64,000 bases of DNA from Cymodocea nodosa (GCA_036874045.1 JAZBRI010000003.1:20685501-20749500); one strand, 5' to 3'. Numbered from the stretch's first letter, positions 1 through 12,859 are shown. Numbers and translations are program-made. The notes: generated by a model not told the origin, from the sequence alone.

Positions 1-97
1 AAACGAGATCTAATCGAATGCATACAATGGCATACATCAAACTTCCAACGGCCTGTAAGTAAAGAACACGCTTCATGTAATCTTTCTCAGACTAAGA

Positions 98-3000
98 CTA
101 TAGTACCATAGCAAAAGATAAGCACAAGTTCCTATCATAAGGAGTACTAATGGCTTTGCTAGAAGTCATCCCAAACTTGAATAAAATCTTTTCAATGTAA
201 CTGCGTTGATGGAGAAATAATTTCCCAACATCTCTGTCACGGTGTATCTCCATCCCAAGTATTTTACCAATTGCTTCAAGATTCTTCATATCAAATTTTG
301 ATTTCAAAGTTTCTTTCAACTCCTGTATAACATGCATATCTTGAACTGCAATCAAGATATCATCAACATATTACAAGAGATATACGTATGTATCATCATC
401 TAGTTTCTAATATACACACATGAATCATAAGAGCTACAGGTAAATCCAATTTTGGTTATAAAAATATCAAATCTTTTATACCATTATCTGAGAGATTACT
501 TAAGTCCATACAAAGACTTCTTAAGCTTGCAAACTAGAGCTAATTTTCCTCTCTTCACAAAATCTGTCGGTTGTTTCATCCATATTTCTTCATCAAGATC
601 ACCATGCAAAAAAGCTGTCTTCACATCTAACTGTTCCAATTCTAAATTATTTGCTGTAACAATTGCCAAAAGAACTCTGATAGAAGTGTGTCTGACTATT
701 GGCACAAAAACTTCATTATAATCCACACCTTCTTACTGAGAATAGTCTTTTGCAACAAGTTTTGCCTTGTACTAAACTCCTTAGTTGCCTTGAGTTCCAA
801 TCTTTTTCTTGAAGACCCATTTACAACCAATATTTTTGCATTGAGGGTGCTTCACCAAATCTTAGGTCTAATTCTTCTGAAAGGATTAAAGCTCTTCCTA
901 CATGGTTGTCACCTAATGAGCAACATCTGAATTCTTTATGATAGCATCATAGGTTGTCGGATCAACATCTTCCTCCGCCTTATTAGCTACCTGTAAAACA
1001 TAAACAATCATGTTGTCATATCCATACCTCTGAAGAGGTTGAACATCCCTCCTAGGATAATCCCTAGCAACACATCTATACTTTCTCTTCCATAGTAGGT
1101 TCCTCATAGTGATTAGCTAATTCTGAAGACTGACTTGAACTTGTACCAAGCTGTTCACTATTAACTGATTGCAATATCTCAAACTCCACCTATTCTAAAG
1201 CACTAGGAACTTCTGAATCATCAGCTTCATCCTTTTTTAGCATGAGATGCTTCTCATCAAATGTAACATCACAACTATAAATCACTTTCTTGGATACTAA
1301 GTCAAAGATTCTGTATCATTTTACTCCAATTCCATAACTTATAAAAATGTCTTTCTTTGCTCTTGGCTCTAATTTATCATTGTGTACATGATAGTAGGTA
1401 GGGTATCCAAATATCTTGAGTTTGGAATAATCTGCAACCTATCCTGATCAGACTTCATATGGGATCTTATCTCCAATAACACTAAACAATGATCTATTGA
1501 TAAGATAAGAGACTGCATTAATTGCCTCTACCCAAAAGCTTTTGCTCAAACTAGCATGAGAGAGCATAAATCTAGCTCTTGCTCAAACTAACATGAGAGA
1601 GCATAGATCTAGCTCTCTCTAAAAGAGTCTGGTTGAGGTGTTTAGCCACTCCATTTTGCTATAGAATGCCTCTAACCATGTGATGTCTTGTTATTTTAGC
1701 ATCCTTGCAAAATTATTCAAATTCAGCAGAACAAAATTCTAGCACATTGTCTGTTCTTAGGTATTTAACCTTTCTATCAGCCTAATTTTCAACCATGGCT
1801 TTCCACTGCTTGAAATTCTTAAAGGCTTCATTTTTATACTTCATAATGAAGATCCATGTCATACATAAAAAATCATCTACAATGGACAAGAAGTATCTTG
1901 AGCCTGCTAGAGAAGGCTGTTGAGATGGACCCCAACAATCAGCATAGACATAGTCTAAGGTTCTTCTAGTGGTGTGTTTCCTTTACCAAATTACATATGT
2001 TTCTATTTTCCAAAAATGTAATATTCACACAAGTCTATATCAACAAACTTGTGCCCTTCCAATCTATCTAAACTGTCAAGTATCTGCATTCCCCTCTGCC
2101 CCAAGTGTCCTATCCTGAAATACCAAACTACAAAAGTAGACTGTTGATCATCATTAGTAGCTACAACAACTGAACCAATAACAGGAGAACCTTGTAGGAT
2201 GTACAAAGGTCCATATTTAACTCATTTCATGACTACCATGAAGCCTTTCAAGACCTGAAGTTTACCTTCTCCACCTATATACTTGAACCCCTTTGAATCA
2301 AGTGTCATCAAAGAAATCAAGCTCTTGCCCAACTTGGACACATGCCAAGCATCCTCAAGAATTTTCATTCTACCATCTTGCATTTTGAATTTTATTAAGT
2401 TAATGTTAGCTCTATGCAAACATCATTGTTTGATGTTTGCCAAAGTCACTTGTCTACTATCCACCCGCTCATAGGTATAAAAATACTTTTGATTAGGAGT
2501 CATGTGGTGTAACGCACTAGAGTCCATGATCTAAGACTGATCTGAGTAGACACTACATGACACTGTCAAAGAAAAGTCATAATCTGACGTTGAATCTTCC
2601 TTTTCTGCCACAGCTACACTTCCCTTAGATTTTAACTTTGGCCAATTTGCTTTCTAATGCCTCTTTTCTTTACAATAGTTGCACATGTCCTTGAAGTACT
2701 TTCCCCTGAACTTACTTTTGCCTTTATACTTGTTATCCTTCCTATTCTGACGTCTCCTAAACTCTACATAATGCACTAACAAACCAAAGCCACCTACATC
2801 ACTGTTGCCATAAGTGGCCATATGTCTCAATTCCCTTGAATGAAGGTTTGATCTCACCTCTTCCAAAGTGATGGAGTCTTTACCCACCACAAAAGACTGC
2901 ATAAAGCTCTCAAAAGAAAGCAGAAATGATACCAACAAAATGAGAGTTGCATCCTCATCTTCTACAATGACACCAATGTTCCTCAACTCCATGAGAATGG

Positions 3001-3375
3001 TGTTGAGTTGTTCTAGATATTGTTTCAATGGTGTTTCCTCTTTCATTCTTAAAGAGAATAATCTTTACTTCAAGAGCAATTTGTTGGCAAAGGACTTTGT
3101 CATATTGAGGGTTTCCAATTTATTCCAAATACCTAAAGCAGTTGTTTCATCTACAACTTCAATAATCACCTCATCCGACAAACAAAGCAAAATTATGGAG
3201 TGAGCCTTTTCTTCTTACAATTCAAAATCTACAGATTTCCTATCAATGGTAGACTCCTTATTTAAGGGAGTCCAAATACCTTGTTGTTTTAACAAAACTC
3301 TCATCTTAATCTACCATAGGCTAAAGTTGTTCTTGCCATTAAACTTCTCAACTTTCAAAGCTGGTGAAACCATTT
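98..3375 (-). pseudogene. Copia gag-pol pseudogene (Tnt1-like)
   Basis: Gag (UBN2 type) lies at about 2654-3375 and ends in a damaged zinc knuckle (CNYCKEKRH). The protease/GAG-pre segment at 2222-2419 includes LISLMTLDSKGF. The integrase zinc-binding region at 2003-2206 shows IGHLGQRGMQ. The integrase core at about 1540-1990 retains the DDE surroundings in pieces (ADCWGP, RTDNVLEF, QNGVAKH). Reverse transcriptase covers about 98-860: EQLDVKTAFLHGDL sits at 496-726, YVDDIL near 358-372 follows a stop, and the segment ending ISTPYD lies at 98-355. A 37-bp tandem duplication at 1542-1615 shifts the integrase frame. Stops are scattered throughout. RNase H is not visible. Confidence 0.88.
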
Positions 3376-4074
3376 AGAATTTTGTAATCTCTCAACAAAT
3401 TTCTAACAAACATAAATAACCCTCCAAAAAACTCTCTGCTAGATGCTAAAACCAGTAATAATTGTGCCCTAAACTGATTGTCAACTCAAAGAATCTCAAG
3501 AGCTGCATACGGAAGTACAACAACAACTCCATCTTCACAAATGTGAACACGTGCGTAAAGCTAGGGCTCAAGCAAGGGCGTTTGAAATTCGGATTTCAGA
3601 CATCCAAAACAGCTACTAGGTCTTGGATGCGAGAAACACACGTTCTAGAAGGTGGTTAGGGCAATTGCCAACACAAACAAGGATTGTCAACCGTTTCTAA
3701 AACTCATAGGTGAGCTTCCACCTAGTTATGGTCTAATGGCAATGTCAAATGGCGATTTCTAGGGCACTGCCGATGGATTTCTACTAGCTAAAAGCCAAAT
3801 GACCAACTTTCGATGCTGGAAGCGGGTTTCAAGGGTGCAAACGGCAAGTTGCAAGCACAAACAACATGTTGTAGGCACGCATGATGAGGTTCCCACACAT
3901 GTAAGTTTCAAATGAGGCTTCATGCCTCCTACACGCAAGATACAGGCTTTCGCAAGCTTGCTTACGTAGACGGCAAGCCTTCAACGGCAAAACAACTGGA
4001 GAATGGGCAAACGGCTTGCTCTCTCCTCCCACACACACACTCTCCTCTCTCAAATCCTAGGTTCTACAACTCTA

Positions 4075-4087
4075 GACTCTGATACCA
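4075..4087 (-). other. Primer binding site, tRNA-iMet type
   Basis: The minus strand reads TGGTATCAGAGTC two bases inside the LTR edge. This matches the standard Copia primer site complementary to the 3' end of initiator methionine tRNA. It fixes the element's orientation and the LTR boundary. Confidence 0.85.
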
Positions 4088-4089
4088 GT

Positions 4090-4417
4090 TGTTATACATA
4101 AGAGAGTAGGAAGAAGAGTTGGTGAGTATGCAATCGCAAGGTTCTTACATGGTTCTCCTTTAAGGTACATCCACGGGATGAGATGAGGGAGTGATCCACT
4201 ATTTGGGAGAAAGGATACAAATGAGGGCTTAGAACAAATGCCCAAGACCCATAAGCTTATATAGCTTAGAGTTTCATGTCCAAAGGACCAAAATGCCCTT
4301 ATACAAATAATATATGTATTCAAGAAACATATCAACATTATTAAATATCCTATCCACTATATATACAATGTAACCCTAACTAGTAATGATTGATGCCATT
4401 TTTCTTTTGCATCAACA
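4090..4417 (-). repeat. 5' LTR of the Tnt1-like Copia (328 bp)
   Basis: On the minus strand it opens TGTTGATGC and closes GTATAACA, giving the TG...CA ends expected of an LTR. It is followed at once by the primer binding site. The flank beyond 4417 is VPS51 intron sequence. The partner LTR is not in the window, so no target duplication can be checked. Confidence 0.8.
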
Positions 4418-4664
4418 ATTATAATATTTTTGAATACTGAAATGTGAATTTCCGTTTCTCTACTTTTAGCACCTACTAGGATATAGCAACATGTGAAATT
4501 TTTAATGCAAGATAACTAGATAAGACTATCACTTATTTATAAGATGCCAAGATAATGTTGAGGAAAACTGCAATCAAGCAAGCAAGCAATCTATAACTAT
4601 ATTTCATAGAATTGGAAAAGTAAAAGGACTAAAGAAATTTCAAATTAGTAGGAAGGGGCATCAC

Positions 4665-4804
4665 CTTTTTATTGTATCCGTGGCGCTTATGAATTTGTTG
4701 TAATTTTCATAAACTAGCATTTGAAGGTCTGTGTCCAAGTTTTTTATCTCAGTTGCAATCTGAATATGCTTTTGAACAAGTCCCTCCAAATTTGATGTAT
4801 GAAT
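4665..4804 (-). CDS. VPS51: VPS51 homologue, exon 2
   Basis: This 140-bp exon follows an acceptor (GTGCAG) and ends at a GTGATG donor. It encodes 46 residues plus two bases, beginning IHTSNLEGLV and including NLDTDLQMLVYENYNKFIS. That is the strongly conserved N-terminal coiled-coil region of VPS51, a subunit of the GARP and EARP tethering complexes acting at the trans-Golgi and recycling endosomes. It joins exon 1 in phase 0 and ends in phase 2, consistent with the next family residues (IKR). No third exon is visible in 1-4664, where the remaining sequence is intron and a retrotransposon. The exon itself is undamaged. Confidence 0.9.
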
Positions 4805-4999
4805 CTGCACATAACAAATCAAAAAGATAGTAGCACATACTAATTTGTTTCATTCCTTTTAAAAACCACAATAAAACAATATCTTTGAATAGTTTGTTTT
4901 CTTTCTCAAAGAATGAATGATCTTAAAAATAAACTCATGCAAATCAATGTTAAATTGAAGGCAAGCAAATGATATTTAGGTGAATAAAACATGTTAGAC

Positions 5000-7900
5000 A
5001 CTTGACTCAATGCCTCATATGTAAAGCAACTTCTGCCTCTAGGGATATGCTCATAAGCGCAAATAATGGCTAAGAGAAATCAAAAAGTTTTCTAGAATCT
5101 ATAAGCATAAGGATTATCTAACATCTCAAATGAAGAAAGACCTAAGATCTGGGCTTGTGTAAGACTCCCTAACCCCTTAAAAATATGACATCTACTTAGA
5201 GGGAAATTGAAACCAAGAAGTAAACATAAATGGTGCATCAACCTATGGTAGGAGGGCACATTTCTCCCTTACAGATATGGTTTAGGTCAAACTCATGGTT
5301 GACAAAGAACATGTCATGGTAAAGGTCACAAACACCCAACTTCAATCCATAACCCTACCTCTAACAACTCATGTGCCCCATCTTTCATCAAATGGTTAAT
5401 AGATCCGCATTGTCCAACTTTTCAAAGAACTTATCTCAAAAGGAAGAATTAGACTCTACAAGAGTAGTTTCAAGCTTGCAACCAAAATAACATGTTTCTT
5501 TTAGTAGATCCATTGCATATTTACGCTACAACAATATTATTTTCTCCTTAAAATATGCAAATTCAATCCCAAGGAAATAACTTAGTCTACCCATATCCTT
5601 TGTGGTAAAAACTAATGGAGATAAGTTTTAATCCATGCAATTTCAACTATATCACTACATGTAAGAAGAGTGTCATCAACATGCACTACTAAGATGACAC
5701 ATCCTATGGTTGTCCTCTATATGAAAATCGAGTGATCAACAACACAATGTTGAAAGCTCCCGTTTAACACAACATGGCTGAATTTTGCAAACCATGCATG
5801 TAGACTCTACTTGAGACTATAAATAACCTTCTTTAACTTGTAGACAACATTCTTCTTCTAAGCAACATATCTAAGAGATTACTCCATAAAGACTTATTAC
5901 CCTAAATCACTATAGAAGAAAGCATTTTCGACATTAAACTGATGTAGTTGCCATCTAGTGTTAACTACAATAGACAATAAGATATGAATAGAATTAAGTC
6001 TAACCACAAGAAAAAAGGTCTCAACATAATCCACGTCATAAGTCTAAGTGAAGTCACGAACAATAAGATGTGTTTTATATATTGTCATAGTCATTGATTT
6101 ATGCTTGAAAATGAAAACCTACTTGCAAGATATTACTTTTACCTAAGTAGGACAAGATACTAACTCTCAAGTACCACATTATCGTAAAGTTATTACTTCA
6201 TCCATAACATCTTTCCAACATAGTAGTTGTAAAACATCTTGATAGGTTCATGGTTTAGATTCAAAAAAAATGCAAAAGTAAAAGTAAAACAAAAAATACC
6301 AAGTTGATCATAAGAAATAAAATAAGACAATGAGTGTAAATTCTTATATCTTTCCATAAGACAATAGGGAGATATAAGTCACAAGTGGGTAAACAAAGAT
6401 CTACATCTAAGGAAGTGGTTGGTTTGATCAAAGAAGGAGATGAATGCTATTGACGTTGCGAATACACCTACAAATCAACAATGGTCGAGATGAACCATCC
6501 TATCTACTATCAATGACCTTCCTATAAAGCAAGGTGGAAAGGCTTGCTCATCACTACAAGGTTTAGGTCAAGAAGAAATAGTACCAAGAGACATAGGAAC
6601 AAAAATAGAAATGGGAATACTATCCATAAATTCAAAATTAGGTTCCAAATTTTCAAAAAAAAAATTAAGAATCACAAAAAGTAACATAAATAGAGACATA
6701 ATATTTTCATATAAAGGGATGAAAATATCAATATTCTTTTAAGTCTTGGAATATCCAACAAAAATATATTTAAGAACCCAAGCGAACAACTTGCCCAAAC
6801 CAAAAAAAAGATTTTGCACAAAAGCAATGCATCCAAACACCTTAAGAGATAAAGTAAAGAGTTCCACATTAGAACTAAGGCAATGAAGAGAGGTCTCACC
6901 TCTAAGAGGCATAAAAGACATGATTTACAAGATAAAATACAGTAAAGACAACATACACCAAAAATACTTTGGAACATTCATTTGATAAAAAGGGATCCTA
7001 GTAATATCTAAAATATAGCGATGTTTACACTCATCTACCCTATTTTGCTAAAAGGTATAGGGGCAAGTGGTTTGATGAATTACTCCAAGAGAAGTACAAA
7101 ACAATAAAAAGCATGACTAACAAATTTTAAAGCATTATTAATGTATAAAACTTTAAGAATAACATAATACTAATTTTTTATTTTAGCAAAAAAATTTTAA
7201 AGAACACTTAAAATACTCTAAAAATCTTTAAGAAGGCATACCAAAGATATTCTAAAATAATCATCCACAACTATAATGTAATATCAATATCTCACCACAG
7301 ACATAATACAACTAGGATCCTAAACATCATAATGAATTAATTCAAAACTACTACTATTAGAGGCAAGCTAAAAACTAATATGACTATACTTGTCAAGTTA
7401 GCAAGACTTACACTCAAACGAAGCCAATAGAAATCCATGGCAATGCTAACTTGAATTTGTCCATAGAAGGGTGGCCAAGCTAAAGGTACCATAGAAAAGA
7501 CAACTTTGTAGTAAATAATAAGGTCACTAAGTCACGTGATGATGCATCACGAACTAGAAAGTACACTTTGTTTATCCTACTTACGATCCAAACAAATTCT
7601 CTTCCCTATCTATAAATCTTGAAAAATACAATGAAATAAGAAAAAGGTAACAAAACATAAAAGTTGCACAATAATGGCATTAATAGACAAAAGATTCATA
7701 AGAAATTCTAAAGCATAGAGTTTAATCAAGTCTAATTTGGGACATGGCATGGATAATGCTTTAGCTAAAAACTCAACATGATCATCCACCAACCATAGTA
7801 ATACTTTTAAGGTTTGGTAGATATTGTAATTGGGTAAAAAGGTTAGTGTTACTTGTCATGTGATAAGATGCTCCTAAATCAATAATTCAAAAACCTCCAC

Positions 7901-8520
7901 CTTTAACTATCATGGTCAAATCCATACCATAATTAAAAGCTAGTGCAATAGTGGGAGAGGAGTTAGTAGCCTATAACTACATGAAACATTTGTAGTCTTT
8001 ATGTAAGATAATCACCCTAATAGGATTTGTTGAAGGAACACCAATAAAAGCATTAGCTACGTCTATAGCCACACAAGCCCAAGTGGGACGCCCATACTTC
8101 TCTCAACATTACTTAGACCAATGATTTGTCTAACCATAATGCAAACAAGGTATATGTTTCTTCCCATTAAAATGTCCACCATTATTATTTCTACCAAATC
8201 TTGGACCACCACTTTTTAATTGATTTTAGTCTTTAACAACCATGGCGACAACCTCCTCATTTTGAGAACTATTTGTAAAAATCCTAAGAACCTAAGAGAA
8301 AATCATAAGTAGATCTAGAGTGGTCTATTCACTAAGAATTTGTGCACAAGCTTATGACATCAAATCAAATGATAGTCCTACTAGGAAGGCTACAACATAA
8401 AAATCATTCTTATATTACTTCAATATGTTGTCATCTATGGTGAACAATTAATAGACATCTAACTCCCCGAATAATGCTCTCAATGTATCATAGTATTTCT
8501 TCCCTTGTAACAACCACCAT
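5000..8520 (-). mobile_element. Ty1-copia relic inside VPS51 intron 1
   Basis: Minus-strand reading finds a broken reverse transcriptase at about 5350-6100, with a VHVDDT active-site region near 5680 followed by a YFLGIEF-like stretch. The integrase C-terminal segment at 6739-6921 includes FGCIAFVQNL and KYIFVGYSKT, which is diagnostic of Copia. The gag C-terminus and linker are at about 7900-8500. Frames are broken everywhere. No LTRs or primer site were found, so the limits are approximate. It is older than the Tnt1-like element at the left edge, judging from its greater decay. Confidence 0.75.
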
Positions 8521-9164
8521 TAATGCCCCAAAACCTTGTACAAGCAATAATAAATCATATCCTTACACACCAATGCCTTATACCCTCAACCCAGGCAACA
8601 CAAATGCTAACTAGAATGCCTTCACTATCAACTCCCCAAAGTTGCATCATTAGACATCCTCCCAAGAGTACCACCTATGTTCCCACACTTGCAAACCACT
8701 TTCCAAACGAAGTAGTCATCAATCATAGAGAAGGAAGGGTGTGTGCTGCCAAGAGCCATAACACTCCCACTCCTAGACACTCACAAGTCAAAGAGTTCTC
8801 AACTATGAAACACCCCCTTTGACTCTCATGGGAATCATTGTATCAACAAATTTTAGTTGAAATTTCAATAATATTGTAGAAATTTGGCTGATATGGACTA
8901 AAATCTCCACTAAAACCTATCTAAAATTGACCAAGTTTATTGGATTAGTTAGCTAGAAAACTAATGCATATCAATGGCATTTCACTAATACAAATAGATA
9001 CATGAGTCCATGCTTCTCAATACCATAGGTACTCAAATCAATGTCTAACAATAAGGATTGGGAACATATAAAAGTGTATGGCCCTTTTGCCTTGTTGCAA
9101 AAACCCTAATTCTTACAAGAACTCAAAAATATTTAGCCTAATCCATAGATCTCCAGTAGCCTGA

Positions 9165-9446
9165 TTGGCAAATGTAACTTTCACTATGGAAATGCATAAT
9201 TTCTATGATTCAATTGAATTGCATAATCATATTGATTATTCAATTACCAATCACTCCTTTACTTGGACCAATTTTCAAGACCCAGTAATGCTCTCTAGAT
9301 TGGACAAGATGATGTTAGGTGACCCATGGAACTCTCTCTATTTATGGGCTTTGATGAGTAGCCTAACTACTACGTGTTCAGACCACCTCTCATTTCTTAT
9401 GCATATGGGTGGAGACAACCAAAGAGGATCAATTGAATGGAATTAA
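9165..9446 (+). pseudogene. LINE (non-LTR retrotransposon) endonuclease fragment
   Basis: This 93-residue frame carries SFTWTNFQDPVMLSRLDKMM followed 20-30 residues later by CSDHLSFLMHMGG. The spacing FTWTN...SRLD...SDH is the C-terminal signature of the apurinic endonuclease-like domain of plant L1-type LINEs; the SDH histidine is catalytic in the family. Sequence downstream to about 9660 may be the broken linker toward reverse transcriptase, but no RT motif is seen. It is on the opposite strand to VPS51, in its first intron. Confidence 0.75.
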
Positions 9447-9884
9447 AGTGAACCTCAAAGGAAACTTTTATGAGATGGTTACAATAGTTGAGTGGAACGT
9501 TGCACTAGGTGAAGAGAACTTTGCATTGGATGAACATTATTACAAAGTAATGAGAATCACCCAAATTGCCTTTCAAAAAAAACCCTAAGAAGTTAAAAAA
9601 GTTCTAATATTCTTTATTTTAGGATTGAGATGGTTCAAAAGAGAGAAGTGAATTGTAAATACAAAATGTGTGATTCTTTTATTTAACTATACATTCCTTC
9701 ATAAAACTTTTTTAATCAACTTACAACAATATAATGAACAAATCATGAATAGATATATGATCACAATAAACTATAAATGCATAAGAGAATTTTTATAATG
9801 ATTGTCTAAATTAGGTATATTCACTTCCCAAGTATTTCTACTTGAGCCTTTCTTATTTCCCTATTATTTTGCTGTTATTACGAG

Positions 9885-10225
9885 TCAACACCCAACCTTT
9901 TACAAACAAGTGTTTTAAGGTGTAAACACTTCAAACCAATCTTTTACAAGTAGCCATTTTAAGGTGAAAACACTTCAAACTAATCTTACAATAGGTGTTT
10001 AAAGCCAAACACCTCAACTAACACAATCAAGTGTCAAAAGTCAAACACCACAACCAATTACATAAGTTTTTTAAGGTAAAAACACTTTAAAGCGACACAC
10101 AAATAGGTTTTTAGGGTAGAACACCTCAACCAACACAAAACTAGGTGTTCAGGTAGAACACCACAACCAACTTTCCTCCAGCCAAGGAAAACCAAGTGTT
10201 TTAAAGTAAAAACACTCAAACCAAC
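9885..10225. repeat. Degenerate ~40-bp tandem array with internal palindromes
   Basis: About eight diverged units each contain an arm pair of the type GTGTTTTAAGGT ... AAAACAC followed by CTCAACCAA-like spacer. Units start near 9895, 9937, 9985, 10028, 10067, 10108, 10143 and 10190. Each unit could form a short hairpin. There is no CRISPR-like identical repeat/unique spacer structure. Confidence 0.65.
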
Positions 10226-12667
10226 CAAACCCTTATAGATATACCTTGCAAAATTAGGGCACAAAAATAAGTTACAACTGAACTAACTGCATTGTGAAGT
10301 GTGTTGATCTTGGAGCTCAGGAGAAAAGGAACGCTTTTGTGAGTTCTTTTTGGTTGCAAGAGAGAATGTAAAGTATGCAAGAGTTATTCCAAGTTGTAAG
10401 AGCCATTATATTTGTAGATGAGAATGTGTAGAGTTGGCTCTAACATCTAGTTTTTCAATCAAATCAAATAAATGTTTTTGGCTCCATTAATTTGTTCTAT
10501 TGTAACAGCTAGTTTCTAAAGTTTGACAAATAAAGACTGTTAATCTATTCTGTATATCTGAAAACTCCTATTCCAATTTGGCAAGGAATGAATATCCGAT
10601 TTACAAAAACATTGGTCCAATCTGGAAATGTCCTCAATTCGGATTTAGGTTGCATTCTAATAGTAATCCCAAAAGTTGATCTATTTTTCACTATCCCAAT
10701 ATGTGTATAGAATTGGTATCCGATATGAATACCATTAATTCATTTTGGCAAGAAGACACTAGCAAATAAAATGTTCCTAAGATTTATCTAATAATGGTGA
10801 TCCATTTAATAGGTCTGAAATTTTCTACTTTCTAAAATCCCATAACAATTATCGAAATTTTTAGTTTGTTGCACTGTTTGAACTTAGCAGAAATTTTTGT
10901 TAGTAGCATAACAATGTGAAGCATAGTCCTTCTGATCAAAGGTGCCTAAGTGATAGGTTCTTCCTTTAGGATTTCTAGATGTGAATCTAAGGGTAATGAT
11001 ACTTAAGGGTAGATCCTAAAAAGCAAGTGCATTACAAAAGTAATTCCACATTTCTTCTAATGCTAAATATTTGCTCTCTTTCTTCAAGTCTTCAATCTGT
11101 CTTTTGCATTTTCAATTTTCATCCTCTTTCACCTAATCTTTCTTGAAGTCTTTAAGCATCATCAATCTTCTCTTTAAATGTTTCATCAGTCTTCTCTTTG
11201 ATGTTCTTTGCTTCTTATTGTACACACTTTGTATTCCTACAAGAGACTAATAGGTTTTGTAAAGCATCAAAATTGGAGAGAACACTCCTCAACACTTTGC
11301 ACCCAAGAAAAATGAAGCATCACCATCGGTAAACCTAGGTTAAATTCAGCTTGACCCTGTATTTTGTGTAGACTCTCCTTGACAATTGATTAAGCCCTCA
11401 AATCAAGCCCACGAAGAAGCCCCTAATCAAGTGCTGCTAGAGTGCCTAGGCCAACCTCATTCTCCTCAAAGTCCATGGGCTTGGGATCCTCCACAGACCC
11501 AACAAACAGGAGGGCTACATAGTATGTCTCATAGATGTCCTTCCTAAAATCAAGACTTTTGACTTAAAGAGGCCTCTAACATCCTCCACATTTAAAATGG
11601 ATCCTGAGAATCTTGAATTTAATGAGTAGATTTTTCAACTACTAAATCGTCAACCCAAATCAATATTTTTTTGTTCTCATCTTTAGAAAAATCTATTGCT
11701 CCTTCAATCATAGAACTCCTCTTCGAACTAGGTGCATCCCAAACTAGACTAGACAGAGCGAGGGACAACTGAATTATCAAGAAATTATTTCCTCTAAACC
11801 TGCCTTGAATACCTCTTTCAGTACAAGATGAATGACTTTCAGACATTGAGCCCTCTATTCATGGGAGGTTAAGTGCTTTAGACCCAGAAATTATGCCATT
11901 TTCCATTGATGCCTCAGTCAATGCCATCCTAACGGTCACTGAGTTCATCACCAAGACCCAGCTATGAGACAGATGGTGGATCAATGTCAGCAAGGTACTA
12001 ACTTGATGTATACCCAGCCAAAAGGCTTCCAAACCCAACTAGATCCTGACCTATTTCGGTACCCTAGAAGATTATCACAACTCCACTCACAGCTTCTAGG
12101 TCTAAAGCTGAAGATAGTCAGTTCATCTTTCTTTATCAGGTATCTTTTACTTATTTGAGTTGTTAATGACTGTTGAGAAAATGTATTATCAATGACAAAG
12201 ATCAGGAATACATTTTTTATGTTTATTTTACTGAAACCCATGTGTTGCCCGGGTATCCTAGGTTAACGAACATACGCTTTCCAGCATTAGAACCTTGTTT
12301 GACGCATGCTAGTATGTAGAATATCTGCCACCATATATACTAGCCGGTTTATTCAAGATCTAACGATGTACAAGTCTCCACGGACGACTTGACCAATCGA
12401 CTCCAATACCAATTCCACCTGTGTGCTGGGTAAATTTCCATCAAAGGAACAGCCCGCTTTGGAAATTTCATTTTTCTCATAGCCACATTGTCTGCAAACT
12501 AACATCTACTCTCGCAGATTCACAGTGCCTGCTCGCAAGGGAATCAATGTGTTGCCAGAGCAGCACGATGACAGGAGTATATCAATTAGAAGACAAAAAA
12601 TGCAAAACCGAAAACCGAGGCAACACGAGGAGACAGCTTCCGTGGAAGGGAGGGTGAACGAAATTAC

Positions 12668-12859
12668 CAGGAGATTCATGTACTTTTCCGGGTCGAATGC
12701 CGGGGAATTGATAAAGTCCATTGAGGCGACCTTGTCGGGGGACGTGGCGGCGGTGGTGGACCCAGCAGAAGGGTCCGGCGCGTAGAAGCTCGCCAGCAGC
12801 TCCCTAGTCCGTTTTGCCTTCTCGTCCAGGGGAAGCACGTCGGCCGTCGACTTCGCCAT
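12668..12859 (-). CDS. VPS51: VPS51 homologue, exon 1 with start codon
   Basis: The exon encodes 64 residues starting MAKST and ending EKYMNLL at a GTAATT donor. Hallmarks of the plant VPS51 N-terminus are DEKAKRTRELLASFYAPDPS and, after a low-complexity linker, FDPEKYMNLL. The start codon is the first ATG of the frame, in an AAAGATGGCG context, after a GC-rich leader without in-frame coding similarity. The protein would be a membrane-tethering subunit (GARP/EARP) for retrograde endosome-to-Golgi traffic. Only about 110 of the roughly 780 residues typical of plant VPS51 are in the window; the rest lies left of base 1. Both visible exons are intact, so the gene may be functional despite large TE-filled introns. 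Confidence 0.92.

Larger units (their letters stand above)
1..4417 (-). mobile_element. Tnt1/Tork-like Ty1-copia LTR retrotransposon, decayed, 3' end outside window
   Basis: The element reads right to left: LTR (4090-4417), primer binding site, gag, protease/GAG-pre, integrase and reverse transcriptase; RNase H and the 3' LTR would lie left of base 1. The gag-PR-IN-RT order defines Copia. The GAG-pre segment and the tRNA-iMet primer site resemble Tnt1-type elements. Many stops and frameshifts show it cannot make a polyprotein. It lies in intron 2 of the VPS51 gene in the same orientation, so its LTR signals face the gene's own transcription. The superfamily is certain; the lineage is inferred from motif similarity. 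Confidence 0.9.
4805..12667 (-). other. VPS51 intron 1 (7863 bp, TE-filled)
   Basis: GT (12666-12667) and AG bounds match the two VPS51 exons in phase. The intron contains an antisense-free Copia relic (minus strand, about 5.0-8.5 kb), a LINE endonuclease fragment (9165-9446, plus strand) and a palindromic tandem array (9885-10225). Between 10226 and 12667 I see no convincing gene. A lysine/glutamate-rich stretch readable on the minus strand at about 11040-11250 may be coiled-coil debris. Short frames at 11619-11846 and 11964-12158 are unassigned. Confidence 0.8.

Noticed and set aside
8523-8822. 99-residue plus-strand frame
   Set aside because: No motif recognised; it overlaps the right edge of a minus-strand Copia relic and has unlikely composition (Pro/His/Thr-rich).
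12525-12785. Plus-strand frame of 86 residues opposite VPS51 exon 1
   Set aside because: It is the antisense shadow of the VPS51 N-terminal exon and has no family features.
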